Positions 1-8,516 are shown, counted from the first letter of the stretch. The stretch: 64,000 bases of DNA from Haemophilus parainfluenzae (GCF_014931275.1 NZ_CP063110.1:457001-521000), one strand, 5' to 3'. The notes: a model not told the origin generated them from the sequence alone. Program-made: numbers and translations.

Positions 1-1
1 T

Positions 2-589
2 AAAATTGCAGATGAATATGCTCAAGGCATTACTGATATTCAAAAACGTGTAAAAGAGGCTAACCTACCTAAACCTAAAATCTATGTAGAATTTGGCAAT
101 AAAGGTCCTAGTGAATATAGCTTTACCTTTGGTAAAAATATGTGGGGTGCTATTGCTGAAACTGTTGGCGGGGATAACGTAAGCGCGCCTTTTGTCGAAA
201 ATTGGGGACCAATTAATCCAGAACAACTTCTTGCCGCACAACCTGAAGTGATTATGATTTCTGGCACAGAAATGGGGCATGAAACTAACGATGAAATGAT
301 GGCGATGGGAATAAACATCAATGAACAGGATGCACAAAAACGCCTAAAAGGTTTCTTAACCCGTGCAGGGTGGCAAGATTTACCTGCAGTTAAAAACCAC
401 CGTGTTTACGGTATTTATCATACGGCTTCTCGCTCACTAAGTGATCTGGCAGCTGCTCAATTTATGGCAAAAGCACTTTACCCAAAACTTTTTGAAGACA
501 TAGACCCACAAAAAACCTTTATGGATTTCCATAAAAACTATTTGCCTATCATACCTAGTGGTACGTTTTTTATTAAATTGAAAGATTAA
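2..589 (+). CDS. Iron/siderophore-type ABC transporter substrate-binding protein (5' partial)
   Basis: The reading frame is open from the window edge, so the N-terminus and signal peptide are missing; 195 residues remain. The visible part has the layout of a class III periplasmic binding protein (FecB/BtuF fold): a segment ending in the second lobe start (GxVGGDNV-like), then an INPEQLLAAQPEVIM motif typical of this family, and a C-terminal helix. Family members deliver ferric siderophores, haem or cobalamin to an inner-membrane ABC importer. The substrate cannot be told from this fragment. A strong hairpin with a T-run follows the stop codon, so this gene ends its transcription unit. Confidence 0.8.
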   Translation, partial: KIADEYAQGITDIQKRVKEANLPKPKIYVEFGNKGPSEYSFTFGKNMWGAIAETVGGDNVSAPFVENWGPINPEQLLAAQPEVIMISGTEMGHETNDEMMAMGININEQDAQKRLKGFLTRAGWQDLPAVKNHRVYGIYHTASRSLSDLAAAQFMAKALYPKLFEDIDPQKTFMDFHKNYLPIIPSGTFFIKLKD

Positions 590-598
590 ACAATTCAT

Positions 599-623
599 AA
601 GGTGAGCGATGCTCACCTTTTTT
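599..623 (+). terminator. Intrinsic terminator after the binding-protein gene
   Basis: Nine-base arms AAGGTGAGC (599-607) and GCTCACCTT (611-619) around a GAT loop, followed by a run of T to 623. It lies 10 bases after the stop codon. Confidence 0.85.
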
Positions 624-657
624 ATATTCTCACTGCCTTTCATAAGTGAAAACTCCT

Positions 658-1056
658 TTATTTTTGACCGCCCTTTGGAAGATGCGGTGTAAATCTCGCC
701 TTTAATGGCATTCTTTCCTGAATACGTTCCCGATTAATCTGTAACGCCGCCTCTGTGGCTTCATAGTCCAACCATAAACTTGGATCATCGGGTAACGTTT
801 CATTCCAAATATACTGCACGTTAAAGCCTCGCGCCTTACATTCCGCATGCAATGCATCATACCGTTTCTTTAAAAACGCCAATTTATTAAAGAAAAAACG
901 CACATGCCCTTCACCTAATTTATATTCCGTAGACTGTCCTTTCAAATGAAATTTACCTTTCGCCACGGCGTTAGGAATGCGGGTTAATTCACGATGTTCA
1001 GCTAAAAGATGCTGATCACAAAGTTCCTCAGGCGGAACAAGATTAATTCGAGTCAT
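658..1056 (-). CDS. Pyrimidine dimer DNA glycosylase / endonuclease V (T4 DenV family)
   Basis: A 132-residue protein that should excise UV-induced cyclobutane pyrimidine dimers and nick the abasic site. Starting at the ATG at 1056 gives MTRINLV, which places Thr2 at the mature N-terminus, the catalytic nucleophile of T4 endonuclease V. Glu23 (the second catalytic residue), Arg3, Gln15, His16, Arg22 and Arg26 also fall at the T4 positions. GHVRFFFNKL and KKRYDAL match the family core. A TTG four codons upstream would destroy the N-terminal Thr chemistry, so 1056 is preferred. The gene stands alone between unrelated genes with no phage genes nearby. Family assignment is strong; activity is inferred. 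Confidence 0.9.
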   Translation of the reverse strand: MTRINLVPPEELCDQHLLAEHRELTRIPNAVAKGKFHLKGQSTEYKLGEGHVRFFFNKLAFLKKRYDALHAECKARGFNVQYIWNETLPDDPSLWLDYEATEAALQINRERIQERMPLKARFTPHLPKGGQK

Positions 1057-1291
1057 AAACGATACCAAAGAAAAAGGAACATAGTACGGGGCATAAATGT
1101 ATTTGTCTATTATTTACCTATCTCTTTAAGAAATATCCTAGTATTTTAGAAAGATATTTATCCGAGTATTTTAATAAAGTATTGATCTATTCCTAATAAA
1201 ATGTATCATAGCAAAGAATTTACTAATCAATTTTAGAAGGTATTACTTTCTTCGATTTTTACACAACTCTACCTTTATTTAGGAGTAATAT

Positions 1292-1639
1292 ATGAACATG
1301 AAAACCACAATCCTTGCCTCGCTTCTCGCTTTAACATTAACTGGATGTAGTGCGTTAAACAGCGCAACTGTTTCTGAAGAAAAACTTAAAGAGAAAGCGG
1401 CATTTGCACTGAATACTGATGCCAGCGCAGTTAAAATCAGCAATCGTTCAAACGAAGGCGTACAAATTAACTTTACCGCAACTGTAGGCAAACGTTCACA
1501 CCAATGTTATGTCACAAATGCATTAACCTTCTTTGGTCCAGCCACTTCTGGTGCAGTGTGTAACGGTGGTCGTGGAAGTACAGGGAAATCTACTGGCTCT
1601 TGCAACGACTTATTACGCGCAGCAGGGCAATGCTCATAA
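1292..1639 (+). CDS. Small lipoprotein, function unknown
   Basis: 115 residues. The N-terminus is a lipoprotein signal peptide with lipobox LTGC and modified Cys19. The mature part has a short charged helix (EEKLKEKAAF), a beta-rich segment (VQINFTATVGKRSHQCYVTNA) and a Gly/Ser-rich tail with three further cysteines that could form disulfides in the periplasm. The start at 1292 has AGGAG six bases upstream; the alternative ATG at 1298 is less well spaced. A hairpin with T-run follows. I do not recognise a named family. Confidence 0.75.
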   Translation: MNMKTTILASLLALTLTGCSALNSATVSEEKLKEKAAFALNTDASAVKISNRSNEGVQINFTATVGKRSHQCYVTNALTFFGPATSGAVCNGGRGSTGKSTGSCNDLLRAAGQCS

Positions 1640-1650
1640 TCTAAACTGAG

Positions 1651-1680
1651 AAAAAGATGTCATAAATGGCATCTTTTTCT
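1651..1680 (+). terminator. Intrinsic terminator after the small lipoprotein gene
   Basis: AAAAAGATG (1651-1659) pairs with CATCTTTTT (1670-1678); the stem can be extended by a T-G and a C-G pair. T-rich sequence follows. Confidence 0.7.
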
Positions 1681-1700
1681 TCATACAAAGATATTCCAAT

Positions 1701-2099
1701 ATGAAATTTTTACTTTTTTTAACTCATTTCATCGTCTTGTTATTTAGTGCTTATTTCTACTTCAACTTTGACGTGCGTTGGGTGCAAGTTATTGGTTATA
1801 ACTTAGCATTCAACGAGCCTGTGGCTAATAGTCTAAATCATTCTATTAATATCTATTTTAAACTTATTGCCATTACCACTTTTAGCTATCTCTTTTTTGC
1901 TATTTTTCAACGTTTTTATCGTCGCTTTGCAATGTTACTATGGATGGCGGAAGCTGGAGTATTCGGGAAATATTTATTTGCTTTGAATGCGCTACAAAGC
2001 ACCGATTATGATGGCATATTCCAAACCTCATCGGTTTATATTTATTTTTTATGCCCATTATTGTTAAGTTTGTTATCCTACCTTTATTGTAAGAAATAA
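1701..2099 (+). CDS. Hypothetical inner-membrane protein
   Basis: 132 residues, very rich in Phe, Leu and Tyr, with about four predicted membrane segments: residues 2-22, about 50-68, about 75-95 and 110-130. No enzymatic motif is visible. It follows the terminator of the lipoprotein gene and precedes a run of secreted proteins on the same strand. Function unknown. Confidence 0.6.
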   Translation: MKFLLFLTHFIVLLFSAYFYFNFDVRWVQVIGYNLAFNEPVANSLNHSINIYFKLIAITTFSYLFFAIFQRFYRRFAMLLWMAEAGVFGKYLFALNALQSTDYDGIFQTSSVYIYFLCPLLLSLLSYLYCKK

Positions 2100-2196
2100 A
2101 ACAAGTAAACTCATAACTTAGCAATTCAAAAGGGTTTGCAAGCGGTTAAATTTTGTGGGAATTTTACCAATTCCGCCATTCAACAAGGAATTCAAC

Positions 2197-2637
2197 ATGA
2201 AAAAATTATTTTTATTCGCTTTATGTACTTTCTCTGTTTCTAGCTTTGCCTTAACCCCGCGAATAGAAACAGCATCAAACTCAGACTCGCTTATCAGTTT
2301 CCGCACTGCTAATGATGCTATTTATTGCTCTGGCGACATTCCTGGTCTAACCCCCAAAGTTGAATGTGTTACCACAATCAAAGGAAAACCGATTTTACCG
2401 CGTCCGAAAGATTGTGAATTCGAATGGGGCGAGCTATTTTCTGTTGGCGCTACCGGAAAAGCCTCACTTGTTTGTGCAAGTGATACCCCCGCTGTGCCAG
2501 ACTCTCAGATCTTAAAAGACGGCGAAACGATTAAAGGCAAAGGCTGGCAATGTACTGCTTCGGGCGATTCATTAACTTGCTCAAACCAAGAAAAACACGG
2601 TTTTAAAATTAGCCAAGCAAAACAAAAATTATTTTAG
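2197..2637 (+). CDS. Hypothetical exported protein with cysteine-rich mature domain
   Basis: 146 residues from the ATG at 2197, chosen because AAGGA lies just upstream and because it begins a clean Sec signal peptide (MKKLFLFALCTFSVSSFA, cleavage before LTP). The mature protein carries about eight cysteines, spaced like paired disulfides, which suggests a folded periplasmic protein. The signal peptide and first mature residues closely resemble those of the gene at 3800, while the rest does not. A longer frame reaching 2155 lacks signal-peptide logic. Function unknown. Confidence 0.65.
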   Translation: MKKLFLFALCTFSVSSFALTPRIETASNSDSLISFRTANDAIYCSGDIPGLTPKVECVTTIKGKPILPRPKDCEFEWGELFSVGATGKASLVCASDTPAVPDSQILKDGETIKGKGWQCTASGDSLTCSNQEKHGFKISQAKQKLF

Positions 2638-2728
2638 TTCGTAGCGTATTTGAAAAATACACAATACGTTAATTGCCTTACCACAAGAGCGGTCAAATTT
2701 TTCTCACTTTTTACAAGGAACACCAATC

Positions 2729-3727
2729 ATGAAAAAGTCTCTTCTCTTAACGATTCTTTGTCTTCCATTTATGGCTCAAGCTAACGACAGTACGGGAACG
2801 GTCTCTACTGGTGGTGTGGAATATATTAAAAATGAGCATATTGCGATGCAAAAGGAAAACCTATTTATCAGCCAAGATAAAATTAAGGTGAAATATGAAT
2901 ATCGCAATCTAACCGATAAAGACATTACTGAGACGGTGCTATTCCCATTACCGGAAGTGATGCTGCACGATTACGGTGATTTTGCTGACACCCAAAGTTT
3001 AATCAATTCTTTTAAGATTTATGCGAATGGCAAAGAAATCAAACCGACGACTCATGTACGCGCGTTCTTTTACGAAACCAAAAATGCAGAAGATCCAGAG
3101 AAAAGAGAATTGGTTTCTCACGATGTCACGGACATTCTTCGTGCCTGTGGTTTAACTGAAGAAGAGTTGATGGAGCCTTGGTTACGTAAATCAGATTCCG
3201 CAGATAAGAAAATCTTAAAATGTCAGGATCCACGTCTTGCCAAATTCGCATACAAAGACTCTGAGGATAGCGAAGATATCACTTGGGGTGGACAAATTAT
3301 TTATAGCTGGCAGCAAACCTTTAAAGGCAATTCAACTACTCAAATTCAGCACGAATATGTCCCTCTTTTAGGATCTGGCATGGGGCTTCATGATCTCGTG
3401 AATTATAAAAAGTTTGCCGATACCTTTTGTATTGATCCATCATTTAAAAAATCAGTAAAAGCAAAATCTAGTCAAGGGATATACTACCGTGAGCTAGGTT
3501 ATATTCTCAAAACTGGAGCAAACTGGGCAAAACCTATTGCGGATTTTACGCTTACCATTGAAAGACCAAAAGATCAGATTGTTTCTTTCTGTTGGAAAGG
3601 TAAAGGCGAGGTGAAAAAAGTGCTACAAAATGACAAAGTTGTGCAATATCAAGTAAAAGAAAAAGACTTCTTACCACAGCATGATTTAGATGTGCTATAT
3701 GGTATAGATGCAAAGTTTTTTAACTAA
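2729..3727 (+). CDS. DUF4424-like exported protein
   Basis: 332 residues with a Sec signal peptide (cleavage after AQA, near residue 18). The segment from about residue 20 to 70 (GGVEYIKNEHIAMQKENLFIS, then KVKYEYRNLTDKDI and VLFPLPEV) matches what I know of DUF4424 proteins: secreted, beta-rich, of unknown role. Two or three cysteines lie in the centre and one near the C-terminus. RBS AAGGA precedes the start. It sits in a same-strand run of secreted proteins. The family is recognised from memory; no function is known. Confidence 0.65.
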   Translation: MKKSLLLTILCLPFMAQANDSTGTVSTGGVEYIKNEHIAMQKENLFISQDKIKVKYEYRNLTDKDITETVLFPLPEVMLHDYGDFADTQSLINSFKIYANGKEIKPTTHVRAFFYETKNAEDPEKRELVSHDVTDILRACGLTEEELMEPWLRKSDSADKKILKCQDPRLAKFAYKDSEDSEDITWGGQIIYSWQQTFKGNSTTQIQHEYVPLLGSGMGLHDLVNYKKFADTFCIDPSFKKSVKAKSSQGIYYRELGYILKTGANWAKPIADFTLTIERPKDQIVSFCWKGKGEVKKVLQNDKVVQYQVKEKDFLPQHDLDVLYGIDAKFFN

Positions 3728-3799
3728 CACCTTGCTTAGTAATATGCTTTTACAATAAAGAGAAGACAAATCTCACAGGATTTTTCACAAGGAATAAAA

Positions 3800-4234
3800 A
3801 TGAAAAAATCACTTACATTAGCTTTATGTGCTTTATCCGTTTCAGCCTTTGCAACAACACCTTCAATCGAAGATCAAATGTCGTATCCACCACAACCGCC
3901 ACTTCTAGATTTTCCTAATTGGTGGAGTGTAATTGCTTATAATCCACAAAATGGTGCTTTTGGTTATGGCGAGGGAGGTATGATAAAGGCTGCTCAAAAT
4001 AAAGCACTAAAGGATTGCGAGCTTGCTTCAAATAATGTAAATAAACAACATTGTCAAATTGTCACAGAAGCTAATCATGCTTGTGTTGCATTGGCAACAG
4101 GAGATTCTCCTGAAAAATATGCCGCTGTTCGCAATTTCAGAATGAAGCGAGAAAAAGCTGAACAAGAAGCCTTGGCAGCCTGTAAAATGAATTCAGCGAA
4201 TTGCTCAATCACCTTTTCCGCTTGTGAAAAATAA
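3800..4234 (+). CDS. DUF4189-like exported protein
   Basis: 144 residues with a Sec signal peptide (MKKSLTLALCALSVSAFA). The mature region has the pattern of DUF4189 domains: WWSVIAYNPQNGAFGYGEG, then AAQNKALKDCE, and later CQIVTEANHACVALATG, with spaced cysteines, followed by a second AEQEALAACK repeat-like helix and a terminal Cys. Such domains are secreted and of unknown function, sometimes next to peptidoglycan or secretion genes. RBS AAGGA precedes the start. Confidence 0.6.
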   Translation: MKKSLTLALCALSVSAFATTPSIEDQMSYPPQPPLLDFPNWWSVIAYNPQNGAFGYGEGGMIKAAQNKALKDCELASNNVNKQHCQIVTEANHACVALATGDSPEKYAAVRNFRMKREKAEQEALAACKMNSANCSITFSACEK

Positions 4235-4254
4235 TCTTAAAAAAGGAACGCTCT

Positions 4255-5016
4255 ATGAAAAAAATCTTACTTTGCCTGTGCCTCTTTTCTTCTGCCGCTT
4301 ATGCTAACCAATGTGAAATCATTGATACCGAATTAGCCGCAAGTTATTCAGAGATGAAAACCTACGGCAACTATAACGAAAAAAATGAAGAAAAATACCA
4401 GTCTTCAGAAAAACGGTTTAAAGACGCATTAGCCAAAATTGAAAAATTAGAAGGCAAATTCTGCGCTTGGGAAAAAGCGCCTAAAGAGGGTGTGCGCGTG
4501 CTCACTTCAAAAGACCAAAAACTGCAAATCCTTGCTTGGGATTGGCAATCTGGCGGGACAATGCATGAATATGGCAGCATTTGGCGTTATCAGTTACCTA
4601 ATGGCATTTGGAAAACGGAAGTTAATGAGTTAGACTCTTATATAACCTGGCTAGTATCGCTTAAATTGAATGGAAAACCTTACTATTATATAGAAACCGC
4701 TGACATCTACAGTCAATGTCATCATGCAATCGCAGCGAAATTTTATCAAATTACGGAAAAAGGTTTAGAAGAAGCCAATCTGATTCAAGGTAAAAAACCA
4801 ACTTCTAATATTGAGGTATCGTTTATCTCATATACGAATAATGATTTACCAGAATCGAATGCCTATTTTGATTACGACTTGAAAAATAACCGCTTTAGCT
4901 TCCCGTTAGTACATCAATTTGAAGATACCTGTGGTAACGGAAAAATGACCTCAGAACGCATTTATTATCGTTTTGATGGCAAATACTTTGTAAAAGAGAA
5001 AAAGGTTAAAAAATAG
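4255..5016 (+). CDS. Hypothetical exported protein
   Basis: 253 residues with a Sec signal peptide ending AYA (residue 17) and Cys20 two residues after it, not in a lipobox. The first mature part is a charged amphipathic helix (about 25-65), followed by a beta-rich domain with WDWQSGGTMHEYGSIW and YYIETADIYSQCHH. It starts 20 bases after the previous gene with AAGGAA as RBS, so the two are probably co-transcribed. No family recognised. Confidence 0.6.
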   Translation: MKKILLCLCLFSSAAYANQCEIIDTELAASYSEMKTYGNYNEKNEEKYQSSEKRFKDALAKIEKLEGKFCAWEKAPKEGVRVLTSKDQKLQILAWDWQSGGTMHEYGSIWRYQLPNGIWKTEVNELDSYITWLVSLKLNGKPYYYIETADIYSQCHHAIAAKFYQITEKGLEEANLIQGKKPTSNIEVSFISYTNNDLPESNAYFDYDLKNNRFSFPLVHQFEDTCGNGKMTSERIYYRFDGKYFVKEKKVKK

Positions 5017-5039
5017 ATCTATTCCTGTACTCACATAAA

Positions 5040-5075
5040 AAAGGGGGAATTCTTATTAAAGGATTTCCCCTTTAA
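5040..5075 (+). terminator. Probable hairpin terminator after the exported-protein run
   Basis: AAAAGGGGGAA near 5040 can pair with the TTTCCCCTTT that ends near 5075, with a loop of roughly 10-15 bases. The T-run is short, so termination may be partial. Confidence 0.45.
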
Positions 5076-5084
5076 GGAAACAGC

Positions 5085-5573
5085 ATGTCTGTCAAAACAT
5101 TTGAAAAATTGACCGCACTTTTAGATAAACATCAAGCACGCTATCGTGTCGTTGAACACCCCACAGCAGGAAAATCAGAAGAAGTGGCTAAAATTCGCGG
5201 TACAGAATTAGGGCAAGGGGCAAAAGCGCTAGTATGCAAAGTGAAAGGAAATGGCGTAAAACAAGCAGTGTTAGTTATATTGCCGGCTGATCAACAATCT
5301 GATTTAAGCAAAGTTGCAGCCTATTTAGGCGGCACGAAAGCCTCGCTTGCTAGTCCTGCAGAAGTAGATACCCTAACTGACTGTGTATTTGGTGCAATTC
5401 CGCCTTTTAGCTTTCATCCTGATTTGTTATTAATTGCCGATCCTAGCTTACTGTCTCGTTATGATGAATTAGCATTTAATGCAGGTACGTTAGAACGCTC
5501 TATTATTCTCAATACACAAGATTATGCCTCAATCGTTCAGCCCACATTAGTGGATGTAATAAAAACCGAATAG
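5085..5573 (+). CDS. yeaK: YbaK/YeaK-type aminoacyl-tRNA editing protein
   Basis: 162 residues forming one YbaK/prolyl-tRNA-synthetase-associated domain. These free-standing domains hydrolyse mischarged aminoacyl-tRNAs in the cytoplasm. Conserved blocks: RVVEHPTAGKSEEVAKIRG (about 20-38), GQGAKALVCKVKGNG with the functional lysine (about 43-57) and FGAIPPFSFHP (about 100-110). The sequence resembles E. coli YeaK over its whole length as I recall it, more than YbaK. The preferred mischarged tRNA cannot be read from sequence. Confidence 0.85.
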   Translation: MSVKTFEKLTALLDKHQARYRVVEHPTAGKSEEVAKIRGTELGQGAKALVCKVKGNGVKQAVLVILPADQQSDLSKVAAYLGGTKASLASPAEVDTLTDCVFGAIPPFSFHPDLLLIADPSLLSRYDELAFNAGTLERSIILNTQDYASIVQPTLVDVIKTE

Positions 5574-5640
5574 AGAAAAGATTGGTTGTCTTTCATTTGA
5601 TTGATACAATGCGTCCGTTTTTCTATTAATTGGACATCTC

Positions 5641-6042
5641 ATGAAAAAATATCTTAAAGCATTTATTCTTTTACCGTTGATTATTCAAATTATTGGCACT
5701 ATTGGCCTAATGTTCGCAAACAATGATGCCGATGGATTTCAATCTTCAGCGATTACCGTCTTTATCGTGGCTGCGGTACCGACTTTTCTCATTACACTTT
5801 GGGCAGCATTTCACCGTTATGCGAGTTATCACGTAAAAGCTATCGCATTAATTTCGGTACTAATTGGATTTTGTTATACCGTCGTAGCGGGGATCTTTTA
5901 TGCAACGCTAGTGAATGACATGGGATTTGGCGAATGGTTACGCTCAGGAGGATTAGAAATTACCTGCTTAATGGCCGCAGGTTTAGCACTTTATTCTGTT
6001 ATGGTATTACCGCTCTTGTTACCGAAAGAACGCCCGCTATAA
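5641..6042 (+). CDS. Hypothetical four-helix inner-membrane protein
   Basis: 133 residues, with membrane segments at about 8-28, 38-58, 66-90 and 105-126. No catalytic or binding motif is visible. Its stop codon region overlaps the convergent tusB gene by six bases. Function unknown. Confidence 0.65.
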   Translation: MKKYLKAFILLPLIIQIIGTIGLMFANNDADGFQSSAITVFIVAAVPTFLITLWAAFHRYASYHVKAIALISVLIGFCYTVVAGIFYATLVNDMGFGEWLRSGGLEITCLMAAGLALYSVMVLPLLLPKERPL

Positions 6043-6324
6043 GGCGATTTGAGGCGAATATTGAGCAGTTAAATCCACCAAATCTGTTAATGAAATTGAC
6101 CGCACTTGATTGTTTTCTGGCAAAAGTGCGGTTAAATTTCGGGCTAAAACATCTTGTTCCAGCACAAAACATTGTCCTTTGCATTGAGTAAACATTTCTC
6201 CGTACTTTACCGCTAGCAACACGCCATCTTGCCATAAAACCACCGCATCATTTTCCGTGATTTCAGTCAAATAACGTTGAAGGTCTGCCTCAGAATAATG
6301 AGCTTGAGAAAAGGTATAAAGCAT
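6037..6324 (-). CDS. tusB: Sulfurtransferase complex subunit TusB
   Basis: 95-residue DsrH-like protein. With TusC and TusD it forms the heterohexamer that relays sulfur from TusA to TusE for 2-thiolation of wobble uridine in tRNA. It is the last gene of yheO-tusD-tusC-tusB, the same order as in E. coli, and begins 8 bases after tusC. The 3' end overlaps the convergent membrane-protein gene by six bases. Confidence 0.9.
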   Translation of the reverse strand: MLYTFSQAHYSEADLQRYLTEITENDAVVLWQDGVLLAVKYGEMFTQCKGQCFVLEQDVLARNLTALLPENNQVRSISLTDLVDLTAQYSPQIAL

Positions 6325-6332
6325 AATATTCC

Positions 6333-6692
6333 TTAAAACGTAAACACTTTTTCTGCTTGGCTAAGTTTATTGATCAGCGAAGTGCGGTCAATTTTTTCAG
6401 CAGAAATAATGAGTTGTTTTGTTTGCAAATTGTATTGGTCGAGTGAAGTGGCACAGACAAAGCGCTGTTCAATATCGTATAAATCTAATAATTTAAAGGT
6501 ACGAATAAAATCTTTTTGTAACAATAACTCAGGATTTTGCCCATCGAGTAAATTTAATACGCCATCATCGATAAAAAAGACACCGATTTCCTCTTCATCA
6601 CAAAATGCTGTCGCAGCAAGCAAAGCATCTAAACCTTCACGAGAAATCGCGTTTCCATGCGGTGCGGTACGAAATAAGAATGCAAGCTTCAT
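6333..6692 (-). CDS. tusC: Sulfurtransferase complex subunit TusC
   Basis: 119-residue DsrF-like protein, starting MKLAFLFRTAPHGNAISREGLDA, the usual TusC N-terminus. It is the middle component of the TusBCD sulfur-relay complex for tRNA 2-thiouridine. Its start overlaps the end of tusD by four bases (ATGA), so the genes are translationally coupled. Confidence 0.92.
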   Translation of the reverse strand: MKLAFLFRTAPHGNAISREGLDALLAATAFCDEEEIGVFFIDDGVLNLLDGQNPELLLQKDFIRTFKLLDLYDIEQRFVCATSLDQYNLQTKQLIISAEKIDRTSLINKLSQAEKVFTF

Positions 6693-7069
6693 AATGTCAC
6701 CACCCGATCTGCTTTTAATGCCATCGCCATAAACTCGCCTAAGCCTGTAATCTCAAAACCTTCTGCCAGATTCGTATGATCCGTATCCTTTGCTGTAAGC
6801 GCATCCACTACGCCACGACGTTGTGAAGCGGCTACACATAAATGCAAAGGAATATGATGCTGGATTGAAAAGGCTTGCCAAGCTTGCATGAGATTAAATT
6901 CATCATTGGCAGGATAAACCAAGCCATTGCCATTACTCACACCGTCTTGGAAAAAGAAAATTTGGCTAATGGCATGCCCTTTTTCGAGTAAAGCTTGGGC
7001 GAATTGATAGGCAAGAAAAGCCCCTTGTTTTCCATAAACAGGACTTTTCACAGCGAGAACATAGTTCAT
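6689..7069 (-). CDS. tusD: Sulfurtransferase complex subunit TusD
   Basis: 126-residue DsrE-like protein. Cys78, in HLCVAASQRRG, is at the position of the persulfide-carrying cysteine of E. coli TusD, so this is the active sulfur carrier of the complex. Its start codon overlaps the yheO stop by one base (TAATG). Confidence 0.93.
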   Translation of the reverse strand: MNYVLAVKSPVYGKQGAFLAYQFAQALLEKGHAISQIFFFQDGVSNGNGLVYPANDEFNLMQAWQAFSIQHHIPLHLCVAASQRRGVVDALTAKDTDHTNLAEGFEITGLGEFMAMALKADRVVTL

Positions 7070-7734
7070 TACTCTTGCTCTTGTTTGATTTGACGAATAT
7101 ACAAATACACGGTGTGGCGAGAAATCGCGAGGCGATCAGCCACTAAATTGATCGCATCTTTAATATCAAAAATGCCTTTTTCGTAAAGTGAAATCACAAT
7201 CTGACGGTTCTTATTATTATTCGAAACCGAGCGATCTGCATTCACTTCTTCAATGGTTTTTTCTACCGTTTGTGCCACCAATTCTTCCACTGAACTTGCA
7301 AAATTGACGGAAGAGGTTTCATTTTGTTCCTGCGTTGGCATAAAGGCCTGCATAAATTGAGAGACCGGCACATCCAAATTAATATTGATACAAAGTAAAC
7401 CAATAATGCGTTGTTTGCCATTTCGAATGGCGATGGTCACAGACTTCATCAACACATTGCCTTTCGCACGCGTGAAATAAGGCTTAGACACACTTTCACT
7501 TTGCATATTACGCAAGGATTTCAGGGCTAAATCCGTAATTGGTGAACCCACTTGGCGATTGGTATTATGCCCATTGGCAATACAAATGGCGGAATGTTCA
7601 ATGTCTTCCAAAGAGTGTAAGACGATTTCACAATGCTCGCCAATCAACGCACTCACGCCATCAACTACCGCTTTATAGGAAATCAAAATAGCACGATCTT
7701 CATCAGTGAAAGGTTGTCTATCAGTTAGTATCAT
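7069..7734 (-). CDS. yheO: YheO-type PAS/HTH transcriptional regulator
   Basis: 221 residues. The N-terminal part (about 10-120) is the YheO PAS-like sensor domain (EIVLHSLEDIEHSAICIANGH; GSPITDLAL). The C-terminus (about 175-215) is a helix-turn-helix with LAISRHTVYLYIRQIK as recognition region. It heads the tusDCB operon as in E. coli. Ligand and targets are unknown. An inverted uptake-signal hairpin separates it from fkpA upstream. Confidence 0.85.
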   Translation of the reverse strand: MILTDRQPFTDEDRAILISYKAVVDGVSALIGEHCEIVLHSLEDIEHSAICIANGHNTNRQVGSPITDLALKSLRNMQSESVSKPYFTRAKGNVLMKSVTIAIRNGKQRIIGLLCININLDVPVSQFMQAFMPTQEQNETSSVNFASSVEELVAQTVEKTIEEVNADRSVSNNNKNRQIVISLYEKGIFDIKDAINLVADRLAISRHTVYLYIRQIKQEQE

Positions 7735-7758
7735 TTTTCAAATCTGGTAGGGAAAATG

Positions 7759-7782
7759 ACCGCACTTTGGACAAAGTGCGGT
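7759..7782 (-). terminator. Inverted uptake-signal pair acting as terminator after fkpA
   Basis: ACCGCACTTTG (7759-7769) and CAAAGTGCGGT (7772-7782) form an 11-base stem with a two-base loop, downstream of the fkpA stop on the minus strand. Paired uptake sequences commonly serve as terminators in Haemophilus. Confidence 0.65.
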
Positions 7783-7793
7783 TGAATTAAGGA

Positions 7794-8516
7794 TTATTTT
7801 TTAGGATTAACGTCTAATACTTCAACTTCGAAGTAAAGTGTTGCATCAGGTGGAATTGAATCGCCTGCACCTTGTTTGCCATAAGCTAATTCAGGTGGAA
7901 TCACTAATTCGATTTTACCGCCTTTCTTCACTAACTGAAGACCTTCAGTCCAACCTTTGATCACTTGGTTTAATTTAAATTCAACCGGTTGACCACGTTC
8001 AACAGAGCTATCAAATACTTTACCATCTGGTAATTTACCAGTGTAATGTACTTTCACAGTATCTGTTGCTTTAATCGCATCACCTTTACCTGCTTCAGTG
8101 ATTTTGTAAAGTAAGCCATCTTTAGTGCTTTTTACGCCATCTTTTTTCGCAAATTCAGCGCGGTATTTATCGCCTTCTTCTTTTGCGGCTTTCGCTTGTT
8201 GTTCTACTTTTGCTTTTGCCGCAGACACTAATTGCTCTTGAATACCATCTAAGGTTTGTTGAATTTTTTCGTCTTTACGAACATCAACTTTACCTTCTAA
8301 TGCATCTTTTAAGCCATCTAAAATACGCGCATTGTCGTATTGAATCACTTCTTTTTGAGCATCCACTAAATCTTTTACTTGGTTACCCATTAATGCACCT
8401 ACAGCATAAGACGCATCACTTGCGCTTGGCGCTGCTTTATCTTCTGCAAAAACAGAACCTGAAACGACCGCACTTACCATAAGTGCAGCAAGAGAAAGCT
8501 TTTGAATTTTCAACAT
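7794..8516 (-). CDS. fkpA: FKBP-type peptidyl-prolyl isomerase FkpA (periplasmic)
   Basis: 240 residues. Sec signal peptide of 24 residues ending VFA, an alpha-helical dimerisation domain (about 30-120) and a C-terminal FKBP domain (about 135-237) with VKVHYTGKLPDGKVFDSS, GWTEGLQL and IPPELAYG, the usual active-site blocks. It acts as a periplasmic foldase and chaperone. It is divergent from slyX, as in enterobacteria. Confidence 0.93.
   Translation of the reverse strand: MLKIQKLSLAALMVSAVVSGSVFAEDKAAPSASDASYAVGALMGNQVKDLVDAQKEVIQYDNARILDGLKDALEGKVDVRKDEKIQQTLDGIQEQLVSAAKAKVEQQAKAAKEEGDKYRAEFAKKDGVKSTKDGLLYKITEAGKGDAIKATDTVKVHYTGKLPDGKVFDSSVERGQPVEFKLNQVIKGWTEGLQLVKKGGKIELVIPPELAYGKQGAGDSIPPDATLYFEVEVLDVNPKK

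Noticed and set aside
658..1056. Prophage remnant around the T4-type glycosylase
   Set aside because: Neighbours are an ABC binding protein and small exported proteins; no integrase, structural or lysis gene and no attachment repeats seen.
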